A stretch of 64,000 bases of DNA, taken from NCBI RefSeq assembly GCF_900604345.1, contig NZ_LR026983.1, positions 62,001 through 126,000 of the forward strand. Direction: 5' to 3'. Every line of letters begins with the position of its first letter. Within the stretch, counting starts at the first letter, position 1. Below the pieces are notes generated by a model that worked only from the letters and a program-made list of their open reading frames with translations, was not told where the DNA came from and ran no database searches. The position numbers and the translations under genes are program-made. Origin of the DNA: Maliibacterium massiliense (GTDB taxonomy: Bacteria; Bacillota; Clostridia; Christensenellales; Maliibacteriaceae). Shown piece by piece: positions 9,033 to 17,480 of the stretch.

Positions 9033-10361
9033 CTACAGAATCCCATAACGCGTCCTGAGCGTGCGGGTAAAGCAGCACACCAGCAGCACCGTGGCCCCTT
9101 CCGCAAAGGGCACCGCCAGCCACACACCCTCCACCTGAAACAGGTGCGACAGCAGCAGGATGCCCGCCAGGGTAAAGAGAAAGGTGCGCGAAAAGGAGAT
9201 GATGGCCGACACGCGCCCGTTGGAGAGCGCTGTAAACAGCGCCGAGGCAAAGATATTGACGCCCGCGAACAGAAACGAGATGGAGAACACCCGCATCCCG
9301 TGCGCCACCAGTGCGTAGACGGCGGAATCCCGCGGCGCAAACAGGTGGGCGATGCCCCCCGCGCCCAGCACGGAACCCAGAAAGATTGCCACGCTGGCCA
9401 CCGCGATAAAGCCCACGCACATGCGCAGCAGTTTTTTCAGATAACCCTGGTTCTGCGCGCCATAGTGAAAGCCGAACACCGGCGCCACGCCCAGCGAGAA
9501 GCCTAGAAAGAGCGACGTCATCAAAAACTGGCAGTATAAAATGACCGTAATGGCTGCCACGCCGTCGGAGCCCGCAAAGCGCAGCATGGTCAGGTTAAAG
9601 AGCAGGGTGACGATGCTCAAAGAGAGGTTGGCGACCATCTCCGAGGCGCCGTTATAGGCGCTCTGTCCCAGCACGCGTCCCCGCCATGCGGGCTTGGCAA
9701 AGCACAGCCCCGCGCGCTTGCGCGCAAAATAGAGCAGCCCGCCGATGCCTGGCACGCAGTAGCCCAGCGCGGTGGCAAGCGCCGCGCCGAAGATGCCCAT
9801 GCCCATAGGTACGATGAACACGTAGTCCAGCACGATATTGAGCAGGCCGGCCGTTATGGTGAGCGTCAGGCCCAGCGTAGGCTTGCCCGCCACCACAAAA
9901 AAGCTTTGAAAGAGCATCTGCAGCGCGGATACGGGCGCAAACCAGGAGAGGATGGTCAAATACCGCCTGCACAGCGGCAGCAGCGCTTCGTCCGCGCCCA
10001 GCGCGCGCACAATCGGCTCCATAAAAAGCAGGATCACCGCGCCCAACAGCGCGCTCAGTAGGATCGTGGCAAGGGCGACGAGGGTGAAGTTCTCGCGGGC
10101 CTCCTGCATGCGCCCCTCGCCCATCTGCCGCGATACCACGGCGCTGCCGCCTGTAGCGAACATCAGCGCCACAGCCATGTTGACGCATATGAGCGGATAC
10201 ACCAGATTGTTGGCCGAGAGCGCCTCGGTGCCCACAAAGCGCGCGATAAAAAGGCCGTCTACGATGGTGTAGAGGGACAGGAACATCATCATGATGATGG
10301 TGGGCAGCGCAAAGCGCAGCAGCTGCCGGAAGGTAAATTCTCTGGAAATATCGTGTTTCAT
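9033..10361 (-). CDS. MATE family efflux transporter
   Basis: 442 residues, with twelve predicted membrane helices in two six-helix halves. MATE proteins export drugs or metabolites using Na+ or H+ gradients. The N-terminal REFTFRQLLRFALPTIIMMMF and the 'TGGSAVVSRQMGEGR' loop are typical of the clostridial/DinF-NorM branch. The ATG at 10361 (MKHDIS) with AAGGAG 7 nt upstream is used; the frame opens 21 nt earlier. It is divergent from a MerR regulator, and the shared region has a MerR-type promoter, so an inducible efflux role is likely. The substrate is unknown. Confidence 0.93.
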   Translation of the reverse strand: MKHDISREFTFRQLLRFALPTIIMMMFLSLYTIVDGLFIARFVGTEALSANNLVYPLICVNMAVALMFATGGSAVVSRQMGEGRMQEARENFTLVALATILLSALLGAVILLFMEPIVRALGADEALLPLCRRYLTILSWFAPVSALQMLFQSFFVVAGKPTLGLTLTITAGLLNIVLDYVFIVPMGMGIFGAALATALGYCVPGIGGLLYFARKRAGLCFAKPAWRGRVLGQSAYNGASEMVANLSLSIVTLLFNLTMLRFAGSDGVAAITVILYCQFLMTSLFLGFSLGVAPVFGFHYGAQNQGYLKKLLRMCVGFIAVASVAIFLGSVLGAGGIAHLFAPRDSAVYALVAHGMRVFSISFLFAGVNIFASALFTALSNGRVSAIISFSRTFLFTLAGILLLSHLFQVEGVWLAVPFAEGATVLLVCCFTRTLRTRYGIL

Positions 10362-10396
10362 GAGTGATCTCCTTGCTTTCAAACGTCACGTATGCC

Positions 10397-10427
10397 ATTG
10401 TAAAGGATAGGGTAAGGCGACAGTCAA
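10397..10427 (-). promoter_or_regulatory. MerR-type promoter of the MATE gene (19-bp spacer)
   Basis: TTGACT (10422-10427) and TACAAT (10397-10402) on the minus strand are separated by 19 bp, too long for unaided sigma-A. This is the hallmark of promoters that MerR-family activators untwist. The spacer holds the related blocks GTAAAGG and GGTAAGG (plus strand), candidate regulator contacts. Confidence 0.75.
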
Positions 10428-10436
10428 GGAGGATGT

Positions 10437-11249
10437 ATGGATTACGCGCAGTATTATTTCACCACCGGCGCTTTTGCGCGCCTGTGCAACGTGACCAAGC
10501 ATACGCTGTTTCATTACGACGCCATCGGCGTGTTCTCCCCCGCCGTCCACGCGCCCAATGGCTACCGCTATTATTCTGCGCTGCAGTACGATGTATTCTG
10601 CGTCATAACCGATCTGCGGGAGCTTGGGATGTCTCTCAAAGAGATCAAGGCGTACATGGACGCGCGCACGCCGGGCGCGCTGATCGATCTGCTTGCGCGC
10701 CAGCAGCAGGCCATCGACCGCAAGATCGCCCGCCTAAAGACTCAGCGCCGCATACTCGCTGAGAAATGCATTCGTCTGCGCCAGGCGCTGGACGCCACAC
10801 CTGATGCGGTTTTTACCGAGCCCCTGCCCGAAGCGACGCTGCTGCTCTCCAGCCAGGCGCCGGGCGCGGACGATCGCAGTATGACGCTGTGCATATCCCA
10901 GCTGTTTAAACGCAGTGCGGACGAACGCATCGCCACCCATCACACACTGGGCGCGATGCAGCCCACGCTGGCGGTGCGCGCGGGCGATTTCAGCGCCTAC
11001 ACCCACTTTTACCTGCAGCTGCTTGGCAGCCGCAAAGGCGGCTATGTGCGACCCGCCGGCAACTATTTGACCACCTACCACCACGGCGACTTCGATTCGG
11101 TCAAAGGGAGCTACCAGCGTCTGCTTGCGCACGCGCACGCGCGTCATCTGGCCATCGGCGGTACGTTTTATGAGGAGACGGTGGTCGATCAGCTGGCGGT
11201 GCAGGACTACACGCAATACGTCTCCAAGCTGATGGTGCAGCTTTTATAG
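10437..11249 (+). CDS. MerR family transcriptional regulator with GyrI-like effector domain
   Basis: 270 residues. The N-terminal 70 residues are a MerR winged helix (TTGAFARLCNVTKHTLFHYD, GYRYYSALQYD, LGMSLKEIKAYMD), then a long dimerisation helix near residues 80-118 (RQQQAIDRKIARLKTQRRIL), then a domain with the strand order of GyrI/BltR-type small-molecule binding. The ATG at 10437 has AAGGAGG 4 nt upstream. It is divergent from the MATE exporter and probably activates it on ligand binding, as BmrR and BltR do; that is inferred from arrangement and the 19-bp-spacer promoter. Confidence 0.9.
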   Translation: MDYAQYYFTTGAFARLCNVTKHTLFHYDAIGVFSPAVHAPNGYRYYSALQYDVFCVITDLRELGMSLKEIKAYMDARTPGALIDLLARQQQAIDRKIARLKTQRRILAEKCIRLRQALDATPDAVFTEPLPEATLLLSSQAPGADDRSMTLCISQLFKRSADERIATHHTLGAMQPTLAVRAGDFSAYTHFYLQLLGSRKGGYVRPAGNYLTTYHHGDFDSVKGSYQRLLAHAHARHLAIGGTFYEETVVDQLAVQDYTQYVSKLMVQLL

Positions 11250-11272
11250 CGCGGGCAATTGGATATGCGATC

Positions 11273-11307
11273 AAAAAAGGGCGCCCGACCGGCATCGGGC
11301 GCCCTTT
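11273..11307. terminator. Bidirectional terminator between merR and glyA
   Basis: Arms 11279-11288 and 11295-11304 form a perfect 10-bp stem. On the minus strand six Ts follow (end of glyA); on the plus strand TTTCTC follows (end of the MerR gene). Confidence 0.9.
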
Positions 11308-11321
11308 CTCTGAGCTATTTC

Positions 11322-12575
11322 TTACAGCACTTCCTGATCCGCGTAGAGCGGGAAGCGGGCGCACAGCGCCAGCACCTCGGCTTTGACCGGCTCGATGGCG
11401 CTATCCCCCTCTTTGATGACGCGCGCGACGAGGTCCGCGATCAGGCGCATCTCGTCCTCCTTCATGCCGCGCGTCGTCATGGCGGGCGTGCCCACGCGCA
11501 CGCCGCTTGTGACCATAGGCTTGCGCGGGTCAAACGGGATGGCGTTCTTGTTGGTGGTGATGTTGGCCGCGTGCAGGCGGTGCTCCACGTCGCGTCCGGT
11601 CTGGTCCAGGCGCGTCAGATCGATCAGCATCATGTGGTTATCCGTGCCGCCGGAGACCAAGTCGATGCCGTTTTTGATGAATTGATCTGCCATGGCCTTG
11701 GCGTTGCGCACGATCTGGTGGGCGTATTCGTTAAATGCCGGCGTCATCGCCTCTTTGAAGCAGATGGCCTTGGCCGCGATGATGTGCTCCAGCGGGCCGC
11801 CCTGGATGCCGGGGAAGAACGCCTTGTCGATGGCCTTGGCGTACTGCTCCTTACACAGCACCATGCCGCCGCGGGGGCCGCGCAGGGTCTTGTGCGTGGT
11901 GGTGGTGACAAAGTCCGCGTAGGGCACCGGCGAAGGATGGTCGCCCGACGCGATCAGCCCCGCAATATGGGCCATGTCCATCATCATATAGGCGCCCACC
12001 TCATCGGCAATGGCACGGATTTTGGCAAAATCAATGATGCGGGGATAGGCGCTTGCGCCGCAGACGATCATTTTGGGCATGCTCTCCAGCGCGATGCGGC
12101 GCATCTCATCGTAATCAATGACCTGCGTTTTGGGGTCCACGCCATAGGAGACGAAGTGATACAGCTTGCCCGAGAAGTTGACCGGGCTGCCGTGGGTCAG
12201 ATGCCCGCCGTGCGCAAGGCTCATGCCCAGAATGGTGTCGCCCGGCTGCAGCATGGCCTGGTAGACGCCCTGGTTGGCCTGGGAACCCGAGTGCGCCTGC
12301 ACGTTGGCATGCTCCGCGCCAAAAAGTTCGCAGGCGCGCTTGCGCGCCAAATCCTCGCACACGTCCACCCACTCGCAGCCGCCGTAGTAGCGGTGATCAG
12401 GATAGCCTTCTGCGTACTTGTTGGTCAGGTGCGAGCCCGCCGCCGCCATGATGGCGGGGCTGACAAAGTTTTCCGAGGCGATCAGCTCAATGTGCGTGCG
12501 CTGACGCTCCAGCTCCCGCGCCATTGCCTCAGCCACTTCAGGATCAACCATGGCAATCGATTTTAAATCAATCAT
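11322..12575 (-). CDS. glyA: Serine hydroxymethyltransferase
   Basis: 417 residues. This PLP enzyme interconverts serine and glycine and feeds one-carbon units to tetrahydrofolate. Family marks: [12 protein letters not shown] near residue 30, [21 protein letters not shown], and the PLP lysine in [14 protein letters not shown] near residue 230. Start ATG at 12575. Monocistronic: a promoter upstream and a shared terminator downstream. No glycine or folate riboswitch was recognised in the short leader. Confidence 0.97.
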   Translation of the reverse strand: MIDLKSIAMVDPEVAEAMARELERQRTHIELIASENFVSPAIMAAAGSHLTNKYAEGYPDHRYYGGCEWVDVCEDLARKRACELFGAEHANVQAHSGSQANQGVYQAMLQPGDTILGMSLAHGGHLTHGSPVNFSGKLYHFVSYGVDPKTQVIDYDEMRRIALESMPKMIVCGASAYPRIIDFAKIRAIADEVGAYMMMDMAHIAGLIASGDHPSPVPYADFVTTTTHKTLRGPRGGMVLCKEQYAKAIDKAFFPGIQGGPLEHIIAAKAICFKEAMTPAFNEYAHQIVRNAKAMADQFIKNGIDLVSGGTDNHMMLIDLTRLDQTGRDVEHRLHAANITTNKNAIPFDPRKPMVTSGVRVGTPAMTTRGMKEDEMRLIADLVARVIKEGDSAIEPVKAEVLALCARFPLYADQEVL

Positions 12576-12651
12576 CTCGTTTTGTCCCCCATATCCCTAT
12601 CGTTTTGTTTTCCCCGCATAGTGCTTGTCTAACGGAAGCAAATACACCCAA

Positions 12652-12657
12652 ATTATA
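12652..12657 (-). promoter_or_regulatory. -10 element of the glyA promoter
   Basis: TATAAT on the minus strand (12652-12657), preceded by TGC one base off the extended -10 register; the -35 (CTTTCT, 17 bp away) is poor. About 75 bp before glyA. Confidence 0.5.
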
Positions 12658-12670
12658 GCATACCGCCGCG

Positions 12671-12720
12671 AAAAAGAAAGGGCTTCTACGAACAAAATCC
12701 ATTTGCTTCGCAGAAACCCT
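12671..12720 (-). terminator. Terminator after trxA
   Basis: Arms 12679-12692 and 12707-12720 form a 14-bp stem with two G-U pairs; TTTCTTTTT follows on the minus strand. It overlaps the likely glyA -35 region. Confidence 0.8.
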
Positions 12721-12743
12721 CGCCTTTTTTCTGTTCAGGCGCA

Positions 12744-13055
12744 TTACAGGTTGCGCGCCACCATGTTCTGCAGCTCGCCCGGGTTGGCGCCGACAAGCTT
12801 ATCGGCGATCTCCCCGTTTTTGAAGATGCACAGCGTGGGGATGGTCATCACGCGGAAGCGCGCGGCCAGGTCACTCGCCTCGTCCACGTTCACCTTGCCC
12901 ACCTTGATCTTGCCCTCGGCGGCGATCTTCTCTACGTAGGGGCCGATCATGCGGCAGGGGCCGCACCACGTCGCCCAGAAATCCACCAGCACGGCGTCGC
13001 CTCCCACAAAGGCGTCAAAGTTTTCGCTCGTAAGCGTCACAGCAGCTTCAGCCAT
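12744..13055 (-). CDS. trxA: Thioredoxin
   Basis: 103 residues, a classical thioredoxin that reduces cytoplasmic disulfides. Active site WCGPC at residues 30-34 (ATWCGPCRMIGP), cis-Pro in MTIPT, and the C-terminal GANPGELQNMV helix. AAGGGAGG precedes the ATG. It follows an RseC-like redox membrane protein by 42 bp. Confidence 0.96.
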   Translation of the reverse strand: MAEAAVTLTSENFDAFVGGDAVLVDFWATWCGPCRMIGPYVEKIAAEGKIKVGKVNVDEASDLAARFRVMTIPTLCIFKNGEIADKLVGANPGELQNMVARNL

Positions 13056-13097
13056 TTTTACTTCCTCCCTTTTTGATTGGTCGTTTAGGATACATCC

Positions 13098-13538
13098 TTA
13101 TGCATCAGTATCTGCATCCAGAATGCGTTGCATACGCGGTTCATAGCGCCTGCTGCGCGCAAGGCGCGGGTTGAGCAGGCGCAGCACCAGGTACCCCGCA
13201 AGCGCGCCTGCGATGGCGAGGCACGCCGCAGTGATATCGCTGGGCAGAGGCGGTGCAAAGAGCTCCGCAGCCGCGGGCCCTGCAAGCGCGCCTGCAAGCA
13301 GCCCCAAAAGCGGAATCAGATAGGCGATGGCCGAGGCGCGCAGCATGTTGCCCCCGTCAAGCGTGATCTCCACGCGCTGCCCCACGCGGGCATGCAGGGT
13401 GTTTTCCACCTCCAGCAGCATTGCACGGCTCTCGGATGCCAGGCTGCATGCGCCGCAGCGCGCGCAGGCGGAGGTGCGCACAAATTGGACGGTTGCGCTT
13501 GTATCTTTGGTCGCTACCACAAGGCCCTGCTCTGTCAT
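13098..13538 (-). CDS. SoxR-reducing system protein RseC family
   Basis: 146 residues. The N-terminal soluble part has a Cys cluster (C25, C28, C31 in CARCGAC) and an OB-like strand region; two hydrophobic helices follow (about 69-90 and 101-122), then a basic tail. This is the RseC/MucC plan; in Proteobacteria RseC works with the Rnf complex to re-reduce SoxR, and in Clostridia the partner is unclear. The start overlaps the tcdA stop by 4 bp, and thioredoxin lies downstream. Confidence 0.85.
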   Translation of the reverse strand: MTEQGLVVATKDTSATVQFVRTSACARCGACSLASESRAMLLEVENTLHARVGQRVEITLDGGNMLRASAIAYLIPLLGLLAGALAGPAAAELFAPPLPSDITAACLAIAGALAGYLVLRLLNPRLARSRRYEPRMQRILDADTDA

Positions 13539-14260
13539 GACACGCGCGCCTCCTGTATCAGCTGCTCTACCGCGTAGCCCGCCATCATCATGCCCGCCAC
13601 AGGCGGCACAAAGGCGACGCTTGCGGGCACGCTTCTGCGCGCGCCCTCTGAATCGTTTGGGATCTGCGCCGGCACCTCGTCGGAAAAGAGCACCGGCAGC
13701 GCCTCCACCCCCCGCGCGCGCAGCTCTTTGCGCATCACACGCGCGATGGGATCGATATGCGTCTGGTAAAGGTCCGCGATGCGCAGACGCGAAGCGTCAA
13801 GCTTGTTGCCCGTGCCCATGCAGGCGATCATGGGTATCCCCAGCTGCCGGCAGCGCACCGCAAGGTCCACCTTGGCGCTCATGGTATCGATGCAGTCCAG
13901 CACAAAGTCCGGATGGCCCGATAAAACCGCATCGGCGTGCTGCGCGTCATAGCGCATGGGCAGCGCCGTAACGCTGCAGTCGGGCGCGATATCCAGCACG
14001 CGCTCCTTGGCGACATCCACCTTGGGCCTGCCCACGGTGGAGTGCAGCGCGATGAGCTGCCGGTTGATGTTCGTCTCGTCCACGCAGTCGGGGTCCACCA
14101 GCGTCAGATGCCCCACGCCGCTGCGCGCCAGCGCCTCCACCGCGCCCGCGCCCACGCCGCCGATGCCCAGCACAAGCACGTGCGCCGCATGCAGGCGCTC
14201 CATCGCCTGCGCCCCCAGCAGCCGCTCTGTGCGGACGAGATACGCCCTTGCCCCGCTCAT
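13535..14260 (-). CDS. tcdA: tRNA threonylcarbamoyladenosine dehydratase
   Basis: 241 residues, an E1/ThiF-like adenylating enzyme that cyclises t6A37 of tRNA to ct6A. Features: RTERLLG near residue 11, the nucleotide loop VLVLGIGGVGAGAVEALARSG, DPDCVDETNINRQ, and the GIPMIACMGTGNKLDASR segment typical of TcdA. Its ATG is directly next to the aspS stop (14261), so it is cotranscribed with tRNA synthetase genes, fitting its role. Confidence 0.93.
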   Translation of the reverse strand: MSGARAYLVRTERLLGAQAMERLHAAHVLVLGIGGVGAGAVEALARSGVGHLTLVDPDCVDETNINRQLIALHSTVGRPKVDVAKERVLDIAPDCSVTALPMRYDAQHADAVLSGHPDFVLDCIDTMSAKVDLAVRCRQLGIPMIACMGTGNKLDASRLRIADLYQTHIDPIARVMRKELRARGVEALPVLFSDEVPAQIPNDSEGARRSVPASVAFVPPVAGMMMAGYAVEQLIQEARVS

Positions 14261-16051
14261 TTACGCCTCATCCTCGTGCGCCTCCGGCGCAATCTCGATA
14301 AAGAGCTCCTCAAGCTGCCTGGGGTCCACCGGCGCGGGGGCCTGCGTCATCAAATCCGATGCGTTCTGCGCCTTGGGGAAGGCGATCATATCGCGGATGG
14401 TCTCCGCGCCGCCCAGCAGCATCGCCACGCGGTCCAATCCAAAGGCGCAGCCGCCGTGCGGCGGCGTGCCGTAAGCAAAGGCGCTCAGCAAAAAGCCGAA
14501 CTGCTCGCGCGCCTGCTCCTCGGTAAAGCCCAGCGCCCGAAACGCGCGCATCTGCAGGGCGGAATCGTGGATGCGGATGCTGCCGCCGCCCGCCTCCACG
14601 CCGTTGATCACCAGGTCGTACGCCTCGGCACGCACCTTGCCCGGATCGCTCTCGAGCATATCCAGATCCTCCAGCATGGGGCTAGTGAAGGGGTGGTGCA
14701 TCGCCTTGTAGCGGCCCTCCTCCTGGCTGTACTCCAGCAGCGGGAACTCCGTGACCCACAGCACGTTGTAGACGTTTTCATCCATCATATGGAATCGCCG
14801 GCCCAGCTCCAGGCGCAGCTGCCCCAGCGCGGTGACAGCGGTGTCCCAGCTATCCGCCACAAAGAACACGGCATCCCCCTGTTTTGCGCCCGCTTGGGCA
14901 AGCAGCGCGGCGAACGCATCCTCGCTGAAAAACTTAGCGATGGGCGATTTGAGGGTATCCCCCCACGTGGCCCAGGCAAGGCCCTTGGCGCGGTATGTCT
15001 TGACCACCTCGCCCAGCGCGTCGATATCACGGCGCGAGAGCTTGGCGGCGCCGTCTTCAAGACAGATGGCCTTGACGCAGCCGCCGTTTGCCACGGCGTT
15101 GTTAAACACGCCGAATTCGCCCTTGATTGCCGCGTCCGATACGTCCACCAGCTCCAAGCCAAAGCGGGTATCGGGTTTATCCGAGCCGTAGCGCTGCATG
15201 GCGTCCTTCCATGTCATGCGCGGCAGGGGCAGCTGTAGTTTGTAGCCGATGGTCTGTGCAAAGACGTGCGCCATCAGCCGCTCATTGACATCCATGACGT
15301 CCTGCGCCGTCACGTAGGACATCTCCACATCGATCTGCGTGAACTCCGGCTGGCGGTCGGCGCGCAGCGCCTCGTCGCGGAAGCAGCGGACAATCTGTAC
15401 GTAGCGGTCCATGCCCGCCACCATCAGCAGCTGCTTGTAGAGCTGGGGGGACTGGGGCAGTGCGTAGAAGGCCCCCCGCTGCATGCGGCTGGGCACCAGG
15501 TAATCGCGCGCGCCCTCGGGCGTAGAACGCACAAGCATGGGCGTCTCGATCTCCAAGAAGCCCTCCTGGTCAAAGAAATCCCGCACCGCCTTGCTCAGGC
15601 GGTGGCGCAGCATCAGATTCTGCTGCATCTGGGGCCGGCGCAGATCCAAAAAGCGGTACTTCATGCGCAGCTCGTCGGATACCCCCACCTGATCGTCGAT
15701 CGGAAAGGGCAACGTCTGCGCCGCAGAGAGGATATTGATCGCCTGGGCGTGCACCTCCACATAACCCGTCTTCATGTCCGGGTTAATGTCGCGCTCCCCG
15801 CGCAGCGCCACGGCGCCTGTCACCTGCAGCACAAACTCGTTTTTGATGCCCCCGCACAGCGCGACCAGATCGGGACGCTCCGATTCATCCACAATGATCT
15901 GCACCACGCCGCTGCGGTCGCGCAGCGCGATGAACACAAGCCCCCCCAGTTTGCGGCAGCGCTGCGTCCATCCGCAGAGCGTGATACTCTCTCCTACCTG
16001 CGTTTGGTTTACGTCGCCGCAGCCGCAGGTGCGCATATGTGTTGCTTTCAT
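14261..16051 (-). CDS. aspS: Aspartyl-tRNA synthetase
   Basis: 596 residues, the bacterial form with an OB anticodon-binding N-domain (LCGWTQRCRKLGGLVFIALRD), a class II catalytic core and the large GAD insertion. Motif 2 is FRDEALRADRQPEFTQIDVE; motif 3 is GCAFGLDRVAMLLGG. The usual discriminating or non-discriminating type cannot be decided by eye. It lies 36 bp after hisS, a standard hisS-aspS pair. Confidence 0.97.
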   Translation of the reverse strand: MKATHMRTCGCGDVNQTQVGESITLCGWTQRCRKLGGLVFIALRDRSGVVQIIVDESERPDLVALCGGIKNEFVLQVTGAVALRGERDINPDMKTGYVEVHAQAINILSAAQTLPFPIDDQVGVSDELRMKYRFLDLRRPQMQQNLMLRHRLSKAVRDFFDQEGFLEIETPMLVRSTPEGARDYLVPSRMQRGAFYALPQSPQLYKQLLMVAGMDRYVQIVRCFRDEALRADRQPEFTQIDVEMSYVTAQDVMDVNERLMAHVFAQTIGYKLQLPLPRMTWKDAMQRYGSDKPDTRFGLELVDVSDAAIKGEFGVFNNAVANGGCVKAICLEDGAAKLSRRDIDALGEVVKTYRAKGLAWATWGDTLKSPIAKFFSEDAFAALLAQAGAKQGDAVFFVADSWDTAVTALGQLRLELGRRFHMMDENVYNVLWVTEFPLLEYSQEEGRYKAMHHPFTSPMLEDLDMLESDPGKVRAEAYDLVINGVEAGGGSIRIHDSALQMRAFRALGFTEEQAREQFGFLLSAFAYGTPPHGGCAFGLDRVAMLLGGAETIRDMIAFPKAQNASDLMTQAPAPVDPRQLEELFIEIAPEAHEDEA

Positions 16052-16087
16052 AACGCTTATACTCCCCTATATTCTTTACTTGAACTT

Positions 16088-17356
16088 CTATTTTAGGATG
16101 GCAGCGATGGCCTCTGTGGCCGTCTCCATGGCAATGGCCTGTTCCTCTCCCCTTTGCATGTCACGCAGCTTGACCACGCCTGCGGCAAGCTCGTCCGCGC
16201 CGATGATCACGCAGGCACGGCTACCGATCTTGCCCGCGTGCTTCAGCTGCGCCTTGAGGCTGCGCGATACGTGGTCCACCTCCGCCTTGACGCCCTGCGC
16301 GCGCAAGGAGGCGCACAGCGCAAACGCCGCCATGCGGGCCGCCTCATCAGGCAAAGCGGCGACATATACGTCGCACAGGGGCGCACGCTTAGGCAGCAGG
16401 CCAAGCGACTGCATCACCATCAGCAGGCGCTCCATGCCAAAGGCAAAGCCCACGCCCGCCATCTCGGGCCCCCCCATCTGGCTGACCAGCATATCGTATC
16501 GCCCGCCCCCGCACACCGTGCCCTGCGCGCCGATGTCCTTGGAGACGATCTCAAAGACTGTTTTGGTGTAGTAATCCAGCCCTCGCACAATCATGGGGTC
16601 CACCACGTAGGCGATGCCCATGGCATCAAAGTAGGCCTTGAGGGTATCAAAGTGGCTCTGACACTCGCCGCACAGGCTGTCGAGCATGGTGGGCGCGTCC
16701 CTGACGATGTCCGTGCACACCGGGCTCTTGCAGTCGATGATACGCAGGGGGTTGCGATCGAGGCGCTCGAGGCAGGTCTGGCAGAGCTGGCCCTCATACT
16801 GCCTGAAGTAGGCTTTGAGCTTTTCCTGGAAGGCGGGGCGACACTTGGGGCAGCCGATGGAGTTGATGTGCAGCTCCAGATCGTGGATGCCCAGCTTCTG
16901 CAGCAACGTCCAGGCAAGGGACACCACCTCCGCGTCGCACGAGGGCGCGGGCGCGCCGTACGCCTCCACGCCAAATTGGTAAAACTGACGGTAGCGGCCC
17001 GACTGCGGGTTTTCGTAGCGGAACATGGGCGCCGACAGGTAGTACAGCTTGATGGGCAGCGGCTCGTTCTGCAGGTGGTGCTCCAGAAATGCGCGCACCA
17101 GTCCTGCAGTGTTCTCCGGGCGCAGGGTGATGGAGCGGTTGCCCTTGTCGTTAAAGGTGTACATCTCCTTCTGCACGATATCGGTGGTGTCGCCCACGCC
17201 GCGGGAAAACACCTCGGTGTGCTCAAATACCGGCGTGCGCGCCTCGCTGTAGCCGTAGTGCGCGCAGTGATCGCGGATGATGCCCTCCACATACTGCCAC
17301 GCCTGGATTTCATCCGGCATGATGTCGTGCGTGCCACGGGGCGCCTTGATCTCCAT
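16088..17356 (-). CDS. hisS: Histidyl-tRNA synthetase
   Basis: 422 residues. Class II synthetase: start MEIKAPRGTHDIMPDE, motif 2 region MFRYENPQSGRYRQFYQ, histidine-binding RGLDYYTKTVFE, and a C-terminal anticodon-binding domain. The frame also contains an ATG 18 nt earlier, but GGGAGACGGAGT before the ATG at 17356 decides the start. A strong promoter lies about 95 bp upstream, so hisS-aspS-tcdA-rseC may form one transcript. Confidence 0.97.
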   Translation of the reverse strand: MEIKAPRGTHDIMPDEIQAWQYVEGIIRDHCAHYGYSEARTPVFEHTEVFSRGVGDTTDIVQKEMYTFNDKGNRSITLRPENTAGLVRAFLEHHLQNEPLPIKLYYLSAPMFRYENPQSGRYRQFYQFGVEAYGAPAPSCDAEVVSLAWTLLQKLGIHDLELHINSIGCPKCRPAFQEKLKAYFRQYEGQLCQTCLERLDRNPLRIIDCKSPVCTDIVRDAPTMLDSLCGECQSHFDTLKAYFDAMGIAYVVDPMIVRGLDYYTKTVFEIVSKDIGAQGTVCGGGRYDMLVSQMGGPEMAGVGFAFGMERLLMVMQSLGLLPKRAPLCDVYVAALPDEAARMAAFALCASLRAQGVKAEVDHVSRSLKAQLKHAGKIGSRACVIIGADELAAGVVKLRDMQRGEEQAIAMETATEAIAAILK

Positions 17357-17450
17357 ACTCCGTCTCCCTTCCATAATGCAAAACCCCGCATCCCCCTGTT
17401 GCCATTGGGACGAGAGGTTCCAAACACAAATCTTTGCGATATGCGCATTT

Positions 17451-17480
17451 ATTATAGCTTTGCACAGGGAGGCTTGTCAA
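17451..17480 (-). promoter_or_regulatory. Promoter of the hisS operon
   Basis: TTGACA (17475-17480), 18-bp spacer, TATAAT (17451-17456), minus strand. The TGA in the -35 is the stop codon of hemZ. Confidence 0.85.

Noticed and set aside
17357..17450. T-box leader before hisS (TGGAACC ... CGTCCC resemblance)
   Set aside because: The leader from the mapped promoter is only about 95 nt, too short for a T-box, and the antiterminator core is missing.
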